A stretch of 64,000 bases of DNA. Origin: Hemibagrus wyckioides (taxonomy: Eukaryota > Chordata > Actinopteri > Siluriformes > Bagridae). The DNA is taken from positions 11,341,401 to 11,405,400 of the forward strand of contig NC_080716.1 of NCBI RefSeq assembly GCF_019097595.1, given 5' to 3'. Shown piece by piece: positions 1 through 56,100 of this stretch (positions are counted from its first letter, which is position 1; each line of letters opens with the position of its first letter). Under the pieces are notes generated by a model that made no database searches, was not told the DNA's origin, and was given only the letters and a program-made list of their open reading frames with translations. The position numbers and the translations under genes were made by a program.

Positions 1-958
1 TTATTTCCCTTAATTATCTAACTGTATTATTTATTATGAATAGAATTACAATTATATGCTGATTTTGTATCTGTATACAATGTAAATAAGTCATGCTGAA
101 TAATGTTTTATGTTAACATATTCTTAATTAACATTATTTAATGCATGTTACCAAACCATCAACTTCCACATTAATAAACTGCATGTAAATCAGTTAGCAA
201 ATGTATTCATTCATGTTTATTTAAGTGCTAATGAAATACATCAGGATTGACTATATTTACTGAACGGTGGTGTACAGATTTTAATATTAGACCATGCTAT
301 TAACATTAATAGCAGGGAAGTATCATTTGCCTTATTGAGTTAATTTAAAAAGTAAAAAGAGTGTTGTTTAATGTGTTAATATTAATTATAGTGTGTCTGT
401 TCATGAAATAATGTATTAATATTGTTTAATGGAATGCAAGAAATTTCTCTAAAACATTTCTCTCTTTTCTACTGGAACGATAATGCAGACAAAATCATTC
501 ACAAAGAATTTCAGGTGTAGGTTAGGCTTACCTACATTTAACCAACCAGAACTGTGAAAGACTGAACTGAATATACAATCTGTTCAAGCATCTTTTCTCT
601 CTAAAAAGGGAAATGTGAGCGTTCATCTCATTTCGGACAAGACTGACAGTGAAGCGTAGTTCTGTCAATCAAACTCTTCTGCGTGAGATTTTGAGCTGAG
701 TCTGGAATTTAAATAGACTTTAAAGTGAGAAGTAAAATTCATGACAGGTTGCTGTGGAGGTTATTAAGCCAACAGTGTCTGGTCAACATGAAAAGTTTTT
801 TTTGTACCTCATAGTGACAGTTAAAGTGAGAAGAGAATCCCAGTGTTACTTCTCTATTCACTACACTGGTCTCATATGCTATTTGACTGGCATTTGGGAT
901 TATGTGTACATTTTATAGATAGACAGCTGTAAGTCAACATGACAGAGGTTCAGTATAC
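1..958. other. METTL4 intron, no exon recognised
   Basis: AT-rich sequence downstream of the METTL4 exon at 959-1041. I looked on the minus strand for the remaining C-terminal exon motifs and found none, so the terminal exon or exons probably lie beyond position 1. No recognisable repeat. Confidence 0.5.
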
Positions 959-11863
<10,905 letters not shown>

Positions 11864-11949
11864 TTGGAAGATATTAAAAAAAACTCAATAAAAACATTTA
11901 CGTTAAAATTACTTTAGAACTGTTTGCCGGTGTCAAGGTTTAACATCAT

Positions 11950-12025
11950 GCAACACACGAGCACTGGAAGAGCTGAACATAAACACTACGTCACTTCCGG
12001 TCAGAGGAGGTGGGCTGAAAACTGC
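11950..12025 (-). promoter_or_regulatory. Probable METTL4 promoter: CRE-half/ETS motif
   Basis: About 130 bp upstream of the METTL4 ATG the plus strand reads 'tacgtcacttccggtc', joining a CRE half site (TGACGT on the minus strand) to an ETS core (CCGGAAGT on the minus strand). Such pairs are common in TATA-less housekeeping promoters. A second ETS-like site lies inside exon 1 near 11759. The transcription start is not known. Confidence 0.45.
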
Positions 12026-12603
12026 GATAATATGTAACCCCTAAGTCACAGAGACTTAAAGGAACCGTTCAAAACAATATAACTACTGTAAAACACACTT
12101 TAATTCACATCTGGTCCTATATAATTTGATTCATTAGGATTCAGGTCTAATCCAGTTCAGTTCTGATAAATGAAACATCCTGTTTAAGATGCATGAGAGT
12201 TGGATGTTTGGGCCTCTTCATAATGAACCCTAACATAATTTCACTAAATGTAACATAAAGATATTGCACATCCTTTCTTTAACTTAGTTATTCAGTTTAG
12301 TTCATATAAATACATATATATGCTTAGTCTTGGTGGCATGCCTGGGTTTTTATTACATACTATGTTGAATAACTGTGTATGTGTCCTAGTTTTTGCCTCT
12401 GTACAAACAACAATTTCAGAATGTTTCTTCACTGTCTTTACTTTGTCTAAAATAATTATCTGCAGTACATTACATTTCTCCCCAACAGTGGACAAAACTG
12501 CAATATAATCACTGTATATTTTCTTTGTACATTCATATATATACATATATAAATATATATATATATATATTCTGTATATTCACACATTCTGTACATTCAT
12601 ATA

Positions 12604-13055
12604 CACTGACCAGGCATAACATTATGACCAGGGTTAGGGTTAATATTGTGTTGACAAAACACAACAAACTGTGATGCACTGTGTATTCTGACACCTTTCT
12701 GTCAGAACCTGCAATTTGAGCAGCAGTAGCTTGTCTGTTAGATCGGATCACACGGGCCTGCCTTTGCTCCTCATGTGCATCAATGAGCCTTGGCTGCCCA
12801 TGACCCTGTCACCGGTTCACCACTGTTCCTTCCTTGGACCACTTTTGATAGATACTGACCACTGCAGACCAGGAACACCCCACAAGAGTTGCAGTTTTAG
12901 AGATGCTCTGATCCAGTCATCTAGCTATCACAATTTGTCCTGTTTCTAACACATCAACTGTGAAGACAAAATGTTCACTTGCTGCCTAATATATCCCACC
13001 CACTAACAGGTGCCATGATGAGGAGATCATCAGCGTTAATCATGTTATGCCTGAT
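12604..13055 (-). mobile_element. Tc1-like MITE, DNA-binding remnant (copy B)
   Basis: The end 'cactgaccaggcataacatt' matches copies C and D. The minus strand keeps 'MIRSNRQATAAQIA' and '[11 protein letters not shown]' (second HTH) but has lost about 45 bases covering the start codon region, so no intact HTH protein can be made. Confidence 0.75.
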
Positions 13056-13091
13056 ATATACATACACACACACATTCTCTTGTCTGTATAT

Positions 13092-13163
13092 CTATACATG
13101 TTTGTACTGTACCTGTATTTCATTGCCTTGTACGCACGTGCAATGACAATAAAGTTGAATCTA
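13092..13163 (+). repeat. LINE-like 3' tail
   Basis: The stretch ending 'gcaatgacaataaagttgaa' followed by 'tctaaaatctaa' resembles the 3' terminus of fish CR1/L2-type LINEs with their short tandem tails. Nothing upstream keeps a reading frame. Confidence 0.45.
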
Positions 13164-14419
13164 AAATCTAACAATATTTCTGTATTTAGGTTTCAGTATA
13201 GCAATCATGTATCAAAACAAACAATGTATGTAATGCTATATAAGCATATTCAGTAAGTGACGGCTTCAGTTACTGCTGATCTGAAGACACCAATTTAGCT
13301 TTTGTGTCATCACACAATTTTTCTCAAGACATTTCCTGCTGAAAAATATACAGCTTGGTCCGATATACAATTTCTATTCAAACATTTTCAACACTCAAAT
13401 TTTATTGATTTTATTTAAGTTTAGTTAAGTAAACAAGGAAGCTGGCAGACAACTTGCCTACTGGCTACTAGTTAAATCAGTTGTGTTGTGTTTTCATAGC
13501 TGATAGCTTGACAGACCAAGCTAGATTAGCTTGGCTAAGAAATATATCCTAATCTGTACATAAACTCTTTAATTAAAATAGCATACATTTGCATTAAGAA
13601 AAATCAAACTGACAAACATACAAAAAAAACACTTGAATTTCTGCCTTAATATTAATATCTATGTTGAGTAAGACCAAATAAGTTCTGAAAGACTTCAGCT
13701 GTAACTGAGCTGTCTAAATAGCATGTGTGCCTGAACAGATTTCATTTAAAATGTTTAGCATTGTCATTAACAAAATAAACAATGTGCTTTGACTTAGCAC
13801 TCAAAAGATAAGAGACTACATTGAATTACATATCTGAATGCATGATGTACATTCAAAAGCAAGTTGGATGTGTGCTTTTCTTTTTTTTTTGATATTGAGA
13901 GTAGGAAGGAGCCCCATTGCACAAACCAGCGTACAAAGTCCTTTTGATCGTTATAACGCTGCTCGAGTGTTGCTGTGTTTGTGGTTTTCCAACGGAAATG
14001 GGTTACATTTGAACTGCATCTCTTTTTTTTCCCCCTCCAGTCTATTAAGTGATTTGTCTGTAATATATTAAATATAAGTATTTCATACTCTGATTTAGTA
14101 ACAGCTGCTCTGACAATTTTTCCAGCTGCAATTCACATTAAAAGTTTATATTCATGCTTTCTGTTTAAGGCCTCACTATTTATATGATAGCAGTTATGTC
14201 ATATGGACTCAAAAAGACTATAATGTGTGGTTATTTACCAACGAGAACCCATTACTACTGACGCAGAAACGTTTTCTGTAAGAAGACTCTAATGTCTAGC
14301 ATTTGTGGATGAAGTCTTGGATGTTTGCACCCGAGTAAGTTTTCTGCCAATGCTCAGTATCCCACTTTAACTAGCATTAAATGAATAATCCACTTCCCCC
14401 TTTTTTTTGTGTGTGTGTG

Positions 14420-14493
14420 TGTGTCTAGGGTATGGCAATACAGGAGTCCCTACCAGACAGTGATGCATCTGCTTAGGATGCTCTTGACGGTCC
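14420..14493 (-). mobile_element. Possible CR1/L2-type LINE ORF2 fragment
   Basis: Read on the minus strand this gives YRGTVKSILSRCITVW, close to the YRGTIESILTSCITVW motif near the end of the reverse transcriptase ORF in CR1/L2-like fish elements. It directly abuts the minisatellite, whose unit reads LYRD on the same strand and may have arisen from it. Confidence 0.5.
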
Positions 14494-15307
14494 CTCTGTA
14501 CAACGTAGTCAGGATAAGAGTGGGACAAGTCTCTGTACAACATGGTCAGGGTGATGGTGGGACATGTCTCTGTACAACATGGTCAGGGTGATGGTGGGAC
14601 AAGTCTCTGTACAACATGGTCAGGGTGATGGTGGGACAAGTCTCTGTACAACATGGTCAGGGTGATGGTGGGACATGTCTCTGTACAACATGGTCAGGGT
14701 GATGGTGGGACATGTCTCTGTACAACGTGGTCAGGGTGATGGTGGGACATGTCTCTGTACAACGTGGTCAGGGTGAGAGTGGGACAAGTCTCTGTACAAG
14801 ATGGTCAGGGTGATGGTGGGACATGTCTCTGTACAAAGTGGTCAGGATGACGGTGGGACATGTCTCTGTACAACGTGGTCGGAATGACGGTGGGACATGT
14901 CTCTGTACAACGTGGTTAGGATGATGGTGGGACATGTCTCTGTACAACATGGTCAGGGTGATGGTTGGACATGTCTCTGTACAAAGTGGTCAGGGTGACG
15001 GTGGGACATGTCTCTGTACAACGTGGTCAGGATGACGGTGGGACATGTCTCTGTACAACGTGGTCAGGGTGATGGTTGGACATGTCTCTGTACAACGTGG
15101 TCAGGATGACGGTGGGACATGTCTCTGTACAACGTGGTTAGGATGACGGTGGGACATGTCTCTGTACAACATGGTCAGGGTGATGGTGGGACATGTCTCT
15201 GTACAACATGGTCAGGGTGATGGTTGGACATGTCTCTGTACAACGTGGTCAGGGTGATGGTTGGACATGTCTCTGTACAATGTGATCATGGTGAGGGTGG
15301 GACATGG
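14494..15307. repeat. 37-bp minisatellite, about 22 copies
   Basis: A head-to-tail array of a 37-bp unit containing TCTCTGTACAAC, GTGGTCAGG and GTGGGACATG. Units differ by point changes (catgg/cgtgg, gatgg/gacgg, acaag/acatg), and no unique spacers separate them. The array is about 0.8 kb upstream of the SMCHD1 start and lies between two divergent genes. Open frames across it are repeat artefacts, because 37 is not a multiple of three. Confidence 0.95.
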
Positions 15308-15839
15308 CATCTTGTGGTGGATTATATTTTCTATAACACTACACTCCATTACTGCTTTGTTCCTTTCTTACTTTAGATCATTTCATAACATGAAAAAAGT
15401 ATTTATTGGAACTGTGTGTTTATAACTGCTTTATCAGAATGATATATACAATTTGCAATGCTTTGCTCAGCCGGACTGAATATGAAAATACTGAAAACAT
15501 TGAAAATTGTCTAGAAATGAAAATAAGCTGTGGCACAAGACTGAATCATAATAGTGAAACTTCTGTAGTGGATTCTGGTGTAAATACAAGCCATAAATAC
15601 TGCACACAGTTAAATGGCTTCTGATTTGGACAGGTGATACAGCTGTCTCAGTAGGTTTAAAGAATATGGCGCGAAATTGTATACAGGGTTGCCAGTTGTA
15701 GAAAAAAACACAAACTATCAAATCGAGTGTAGAATATCCTGTCTGCACGTGTCGCTTTAGTATAGTATTTATTAGAGGACATGGTTCCGTGAAATGGATG
15801 TTTCTTCAGTGCATCAGTATAAAAATGTACATTCTTTAA

Positions 15840-16130
15840 TCAGTTGTGTGCGCGGATCTGGCAACCGCAGCCAACGCGTGGCGAATTGACAACACGGGTA
15901 GAAAAAGCGAAAGCGGATGGAGGTGTGTGAAAGCTCCTGGGACCTTCAAGGAGAGTACTGATCTCTGAGCTTCAAGAAGTGCAACAGCTGTAACAGTTAA
16001 CAGATAACAGGTAGACAAACAGTTTGGATGCCGAAGCATCCGGTATTTCGTTCAGGATTTGGATGAATATGTGTATATGAAGGTATTTCAGCAGGCTTTG
16101 AGATAAGTGACACCATAGCGAAGTGGAAAC
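15840..16130 (+). promoter_or_regulatory. Probable SMCHD1 promoter and 5' UTR with YY1-like start site
   Basis: The stretch 15845-15925 is locally CpG-rich (gcgcgg, aaccgc, caacgcgtggcg, gcgaaagcgg) in an AT-rich neighbourhood, as expected of a short CpG promoter. The start codon sits in GAAACATGGCGG, which matches the YY1 consensus AANATGGCG. The transcription start cannot be fixed from sequence. Confidence 0.5.
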
Positions 16131-49654
<33,524 letters not shown>

Positions 49655-50340
49655 ATGCCATCATCTCAGACCAGCAAGCAGAATAATAACAAAGTAAATA
49701 GTTTATATTATATACTGCAACATGGATAAATTTTAGAAAAAGATATGTATGTTATCGTGAATTATTTTCTACCAAAGATTGAAGGGTTTTTTTTCTGTTT
49801 TCTGTCTTTAATACCTGTTTTTAAAGTTTTGATTACTTTTATAAATTGTATAAACTATTGCTACACATTTTGTATGCTAAAGGGCTTTTTTTGATTTAAA
49901 TAGAAAAGGGAACTTAAGTTATGGACCATGTCCACATTGACTTTCATATGTTTTTGTATGTGAAGAAAGAAAATATATGTTTTTATGTAACACCGTCTCT
50001 TTTATTGACTGAAAACAAAAAAAAATCAGTTAATAGTATGCGACATGACCTGCTTGCTTCCTGATACAGTTTCACATTTTTTAGAAATTAGCTTTAATGG
50101 ATCAAATCTTTGATGTTCAATGGTTTAACCCTGTCTGGAACTGCTTAAGTGGTGTGCTTTGGGGACATTTGTTGAGACAGTAATTACTCGATGCTTTTCC
50201 AATCAGTGAGTTTGGTTTAAATCCCTCCAAAAAATTAGCGGAAAATTCTTTATCCATTTGCCTGTTCACATTTGCTCAGTAGTAAGTGGCATATTGGGGT
50301 GTTTGTGACTGAGCCTTGCTGGTGATTTTTAATAAAAAAC

Positions 50341-51618
50341 AATGCAGCAAGATCATTTTAATTGTGGACACAGCTTAGTAATACAAGTTGAATAGTGAGT
50401 AAGGCTTAAATAACAACATAATTTAGACTTGGGTGAAACATATTCTCAGTTTTTATAGAAAACCTCCAGTCTCCTTCATCTTATTAAGCTGTGGCTACGA
50501 CTTAATGATCTCATTCCCTTGTATTTTGTTGACATTGCCCTTACTCCCTCGTTTTTGGGGTTCCATAGACCTCAATGTTACATGTGTAGAAAAATAGCTT
50601 TGACTTCAAAACGAACTATATCTTCCTTCCAAATATTTTTTAGATCATTCTATACCAATGATTTCAAATCTAAGTACACTGAAAATTATTTGTTATATTT
50701 ATCACCCACTTTTCTAACAAGCAACATACTGGTCTGGGAAATTCCAAAAAATGTGGAGAATTATGTAAATTACCACAAAGCATTATTATTATTTGGGTAA
50801 ACAGGGAAATATCTGAGCTATATGGGAATATACATACATTCATTTCTTTCATTAAAAAAAAACATTTACGGATTAGAAAATTTATATTAAACCATAGAAA
50901 ACATCATGGGTTATGAGAATTTGAGAAAAAAAAATTCTAAATAGACTGAGCAGTCTGAATGCTTGGGCAGGCAAACTGACTATGTACAAATTTCCAGTGT
51001 ATAACAAGCCCCCTCAACACAAACACACACACACACACACACGGCCCTCTAGACCCACAGGACACTGAGACAAACTATGTATGCATTTACAATATGTCAA
51101 GATTCTTGAACTGACTGCTGGTTTCTTGCCCAAAATGAGAGATGTACAGTAAGTAACACTCAATTAAGGCTTTGCGCTGCACACAGGTGTGTGTGTGTGT
51201 GTTACAGATATATTTTTCCATTTTGGTATTGACAGTTTTCTATCTTTAGATGAAAAGGTATGTAATCTACCTGAGGACCATGTTCTTTGATGGGTTTGAG
51301 ATGCCTTTGAAGGGTCAACCTCACTCTCTGGGGAGGATCCATCATCATCATCATCAGGATCCTCTACACACTCATCAATTTAGAACTGATCACTTTCACT
51401 GCTACAAAGGCACATTTTCAAAACCTCAGTAGCAGATTTTTTTTGCTTGTCCAGAGAGAGAATACAAGCAGGACATGTGAAAAAGAAATGATTCAAAAGG
51501 CTCTGTCTCATTTGTTTCTGTTTGCTCCACCCCTCTGTTCTGCAAATTTCAAGTACACTTCCCATGATTGGGCATTTTGTGGGGGGCATCTCCCACTTTC
51601 CCGCGTAAAACCAAACTC

Positions 51619-51652
<34 letters not shown>

Positions 51653-52402
51653 AGAGAGATTTACCCTCAACACTAAATGCACAGGAAAATCTGTTACATT
51701 CAATCATATTTAATAGCTGGGGTAAATTAGGTATACATTTTTCTAGGGGGTCTCTGGAACACAGTATTTTTTACAAAATGATTGTTTATTTGTATTTCCC
51801 TTAGAACTTTAAAAAAAAAAAAAAAACTCCGTAAAATATCAAGCTGATTAAATTTTAATGATGTTTTTATAGCTGTTATAGAGGTTTCAGGCTTTCACTG
51901 ACCCCCAAACAGTACATCAGGGTTGAAGATCTCATTCCCCTGACCTTAATGAACTGTGGCTTCTCGTTGTTTTTATGAAGAGGGGGTGGCACTACTATGG
52001 GGCTCCAGTTTGCCACTTAAATAAAATGAGCTGGATTCCGTGGAGTTTGTTATCCGATGGTGACCTTAAGGCTGTGGTTCTTCTCGCGCATGCGCATATG
52101 GAAATGATTCCCAAATGGCTGTAGATTGAATCCTAATTAATGGAGTCGTTGGAAGATTGGAACTAGAGAGAGAGAGAGAGGGAGAGATTTGGGCGGATTC
52201 TAAGGAGAGATCATGAGAGCTGGACAGAAAAAGAGTGTGTTAATAAAGCTGCAGTAAATCCGGTGGGGGCGGAGACCTTAACATCTGTACCACTCACTCA
52301 CACACACACACACACACACGTACACACACAGAAGACCAGTCAACCTCACACAACATCGTCAGCTTGGACTTTTTCACATATTGACCTACAAGCTGTTTAA
52401 AG
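50341..52402. other. SMCHD1-EMILIN2 intergenic region
   Basis: No exon is visible. It holds (CA)n at 51022-51042, (GA)n at 51627-51658, and 'gatctcattcccctgacctt'-type phrases at 50500, 51927 and 52060 that may belong to one degraded repeat. A (CA)n block (52294-52318) lies about 85 bp upstream of the EMILIN2 start, where the promoter and 5' UTR should be. Confidence 0.5.
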
Positions 52403-53122
52403 ATGAAGTGTGTTTGCTCCATGCTGCCTTTTGCAGTGTTTCAGATGCTGACGTTTTCTGTAACTTACTGCACTCCGTCGATCTATAGTTTATTCCAAGG
52501 CGCCCCGTATTCCAGCTCGATCCCGAAACAACGCAACAAGTGAGTGACTTTTCTTCTGAGTGTGCATGAAAGTTTAAAGTTTAGCTGTAAATAATAAAAA
52601 AGGTGCATGATAACTTTACTCTTAGAAAGATAATTGATCCTATTTTTGTGTATTCTGGGTAATAATTACTTTTCCTTGGGTGGAACCATCCAAGATACAT
52701 CATGTGTACCTTTAATATTTGTCTTCATAGTTAGGACCACTAAAGTGCCTTTTAAGCTTCTAAAGTTACACACAACACACACTTTCCCAGATACTGAAAC
52801 AATACAAAATATGTCTTCTTGATGTTACTCAATAGGAAATAGTATACAGTCTGGTATCTTTATTTATGATAGTGTATGGGACTCTGCTTTGTTTTACTTT
52901 ATAACACAGGCTGTTTTACTCTATTTCATGGATAAACTGTAATATTACCATAGGTTACTCTGGTGCAGATGTTATAACAGCTTATTCCATTCAGCTGTGA
53001 TAGGACAATACTTTTAAATTTTGCTGAATACCCATTATTGATATATTATTGTATATTACTCAGCTCATCTTGGTTCAAACACAGATCTTGCATATAGTCA
53101 GCTTAATGTGAGGTGCTTTTGG

Positions 53123-53169
<47 letters not shown>

Positions 53170-56100
53170 ATACAATACACACACTATGTTGCCAAAGGTT
53201 TTTAGGACGTCTGCCTTTACATGCACATGAATGTAGCTATAACAGCTTCAATTTTTCTGGGAAAGCTTTCCACAAGGTTTAGGGGTGTGTTTATGGGGAT
53301 TTTGTGACCGCTCCTCTAGAAGCGCATTTGTGAGGTCAGGCAGTGATGCTGGACGAGAAGGTCTGGCTCACAGTCTCCGCTCTAATTCATCCCAAAGGTG
53401 TTCTGTTGGGTTGAGGTCAGGACTCTGTGCAGGCCAGTCATGTTCCTCCACACCAAACTCTCTCATCCATGTCTTTATGGATCTTGCTTTGTGCACTGGT
53501 GTGCAGTCATGTTGGAACAGGAAGGGGTCATCCTCAAACTGTTCCCACAAAGTTGGAAGCATAAAATTGTCCAAAATGTCTTGGTATGCTGAAGCATTAA
53601 GAGTTTCTTTCACTGGAACTAAGGGGCCAAGATCAACCCCTGAAAAACAACACATGAATACAATGATTTTGGAGGAGTGTCCCAAAACTTTTGGCAATAT
53701 AGTGTACAGAGTATAGTGAACAACTTACATTCTGTCTTCAGCTCTATGTTGTTTACTGTAGCACCAGGGTACCTTATTTCACTGTGTACTGCGTCAGCTA
53801 TATATGGTTGAAATGACAATAAAAGCTTCTTGACTTGTATTTTAGTTCTTAATGTCTTACTATATAGCCTTGGTGCTTGTATGATGTCATTATTATATTA
53901 TTTCCTGCTGCTTCTTTTCACGTTATGGCACAGAAACTGGTGTGCCTTTGTAGTGCACAAGAACGTGACGTGCGCTGTGCTGGGAGTGACGGAAACTGTG
54001 GAGTCTGACAACGCACCCTGTCCTGAACATCAGCCCCATTGTGCTCAAACTGGAATGTAAGTTCCCCTAGAACATATGCGTAGGTACACATGGTTTTATT
54101 AGTCACCTGGGCTCTCAAGTAATGAAAAGGCCAGAGATTCATGCTAGCTGATACTTTACTCTGAAGTCACGCAGCTTTAGCAGAAATAGTCTGTACTTGT
54201 TTTTTTGCTCTACTATTAACAATCAGTCCTATTAAATCATCATCTTAAAATGAAGAATTAAAGGAATAGTATGGTAAGAATGTAGCCAAAAATATAGGTG
54301 ATCATTCAAGACTTCTTTTGTTTTGCACTAGACCTGTGAGGCTATGGAAGTTTGTATGACCCAAAATAACCTGCATGTCTGTTCACATTCATAAAACCTC
54401 AGCTGTTTGAGGATGTAAGTGGATGCATAGAAAAAAGTTGGCTGTTATGCTGCCTATATGTGAATATTAAAGTTTTCAACATGCTTTTGGACTTTATCCA
54501 TGTACAAAAAAGTAGGCATTCAGGGAGCTATTTCTTTTTTAACCTATATTATAGTTTATAGCACTATAATTTATATAATTGCACATCAGACAATCTTGAT
54601 CTTAGAAAACCAGCAGAAAACCCACTATTGTTTTGACTTTTCAGTGTGACTTCATCTATGTTGAAACTCTGGAACAACAACTAAGAAAAGTCTGTTTCAA
54701 CGGTCGGATAATAATGTTTTGGTTATTTATTGGAATGAGGTAGCTTTTTTTTTTATTTCTAAACTTTCAACTCATTGAATCTTCTGTTAAAATTAGAAAT
54801 AGAATTTGACATTTGACATTTGAATACAATTTGAATGCTTTCTGTGTGCCATTGAGGTTTGGCTTTCAACACTTTCAAGCATCCCGCCAGTCACACTGGC
54901 TGATATAAGAACTATAAGAACTTAATAATAACTATAATATCTTTGATATTACATAAAAAGAAATTACAATTTATGTAATGTAATAAATTATGACTTACTT
55001 TTTCCTCACCAACTCTCTCCCAAACACACACACTTGCTAGCACACACTGGTTGACAAAAGACAGCAACAGATTTTTCATCCAATGCATTTATATGGGTTA
55101 AATATCTCTGATTCAGTCATTTCTATTACAGGAAATGACCTAAGATAAATTCAGGTTAGATCACCAGGACATTCCTTTAGGGAAACAGCATAGACATAAT
55201 CATTACTCCTAATGTAGTGGGTTGCTAATGTTTTCTTGAAACCAACTTATTTATGACAACATTTAGAGGACACTGTAGGATTAGGCAAGGACCTCAGCTA
55301 AGGCAGCCAATCTTACACAGAAGTCAAATGATCTGCCAGAGATTTTTTGCAGTGATGCTAGATTAAAATAAAAAACTAAGTCATCTAATGTTAATACACT
55401 TTGGGGGTTAAAAACCCTTTTAGAATAACAAGCAGGTTTACATCCAGCTAACTGCATCAGTGTAGTTATGTGATCTGCTAATTGGTTAAGATTCAAATGA
55501 AAGTGATCTACCCCTCTTTAATGTCAAATGAATTTTGTAACTTGAAGTTTTATATATCATATAATTTTTTTTTCCTGGGTGGGGTTCTTAGTCAAAACTG
55601 ATTGGTTAAATGGTCGTGGAGAAGGAAAATTATAGGAAGCACTTATGTAAGGCATCCACAAGTGACTTGTCCTCTGTGAGTTTTACGGTTGACTTCTGGC
55701 ATTCATTTTGCAAGTGCTGTGTGTGAGCTCATACTCTCTCGCTCAAGCACACACACACACACACACACACACAAATCACTGCCCCCTGCCTTGAAAGCTG
55801 CTCTCCAGATGTGCGTCAGTCTTGAATAAAATCACAGTGAATTATGTGCCATGCATTGCTGTCATGCACTGTTTCTCCTTAAACATTTTAATTTGTGTAT
55901 GCTAAGCATAAGGGCTTATAAATGTACATGCAGACAGAGCGATCACCCATAGTAGGTCAGGTGTAGTTTATATCTAGTTTATATCACATATATAAACACT
56001 TAAAGCTCATAAGTATATACTCCATGAGGTATTGAAATGTTAGAATCTATAGACACCATGGTGCTGCAGTATGTATTGTCTTGTAAATATCGTATTTTGA

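Larger units (their letters stand above)
12030..14400. other. Intergenic METTL4-SMCHD1 region, left part
   Basis: AT-rich DNA with a TA tract (12534-12570), a Tc1-like MITE (12604-13055) and a possible LINE 3' tail (13092-13163). I looked for NDC80-like exons and saw none. Short open frames here show no recognisable protein similarity. Confidence 0.5.

Noticed and set aside
14494..15307. Tandem array considered as CRISPR or as a coding repeat
   Set aside because: Units are head to tail without unique spacers, the genome is eukaryotic, and the 37-bp period breaks any reading frame.
11864..16130. Search for NDC80 exons in the METTL4-SMCHD1 gap
   Set aside because: No segment on either strand resembled NDC80; only repeats and short chance frames were seen.
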